Of a DNA stretch of 64,000 nt, positions 64,000 through 64,000 are shown one piece after another. The notes beneath the pieces are model-generated. The model searched no databases and was not told the origin of the DNA. It saw only the letters and a program-made list of their open reading frames with translations. The DNA comes from Acidimicrobiaceae bacterium (GTDB taxonomy: Bacteria; Actinomycetota; Acidimicrobiia; Acidimicrobiales; RAAP-2): positions 614 through 64,613 of the forward strand of contig PLZF01000031.1 of NCBI GenBank assembly GCA_003152015.1, in the 5' to 3' direction. A program made the translations under genes and the position numbers. Every line of letters starts with the position of its first letter. Position 1 is the first letter of the stretch.

Positions 64000-64000
64000 C

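Overview
High-GC actinobacterial chromosome window, probably from an Acidimicrobiia-like lineage (inferred from gene content only). It is almost entirely coding. Main blocks, left to right: (1) a minus-strand folate/one-carbon and purine cluster (metF, Thr-rich membrane protein, cupin, folD, purH, purN). (2) A complete mce lipid-transport locus: divergent Mla/Mce-type ATPase, two YrbE permeases, six MCE proteins, one Mce-associated protein. (3) HAD phosphatase, sucD-sucC and a stand-alone B12-binding methylmalonyl-CoA-mutase-type domain. (4) A plus-strand decaprenylphosphoryl-arabinose module (UbiA/DPPR synthase, DprE1, DprE2), then a frameshifted repeat-protein relic and a GT-C-like membrane protein. 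(5) pcrA, guaA, guaB3-type gene, NUDIX. (6) groES-groEL with a CIRCE element and a strong hairpin downstream. (7) tsaD-rimI-tsaB-tsaE-UDG. (8) An unusual DUF1707 / LiaF-like / class III cyclase fusion. (9) GH43, alr, nnrDE, acpS, glmS, glmM, then a long minus-strand ribosomal superoperon from rpsI/rplM to rplW, which runs off the right edge. No CRISPR arrays, rRNA, tRNA or intact transposases were recognised. I do not see a clear-cut novel defence or mobile system. The most unusual items are the DUF1707-cyclase fusion, a DprE1 with Ala at the benzothiazinone-target Cys position, an infA that seems to need a CTG start, long acidic tails on ribosomal proteins L29/L22 (and an extended S3), and a single-base frameshifted 'GYWLVASDGG' repeat relic.
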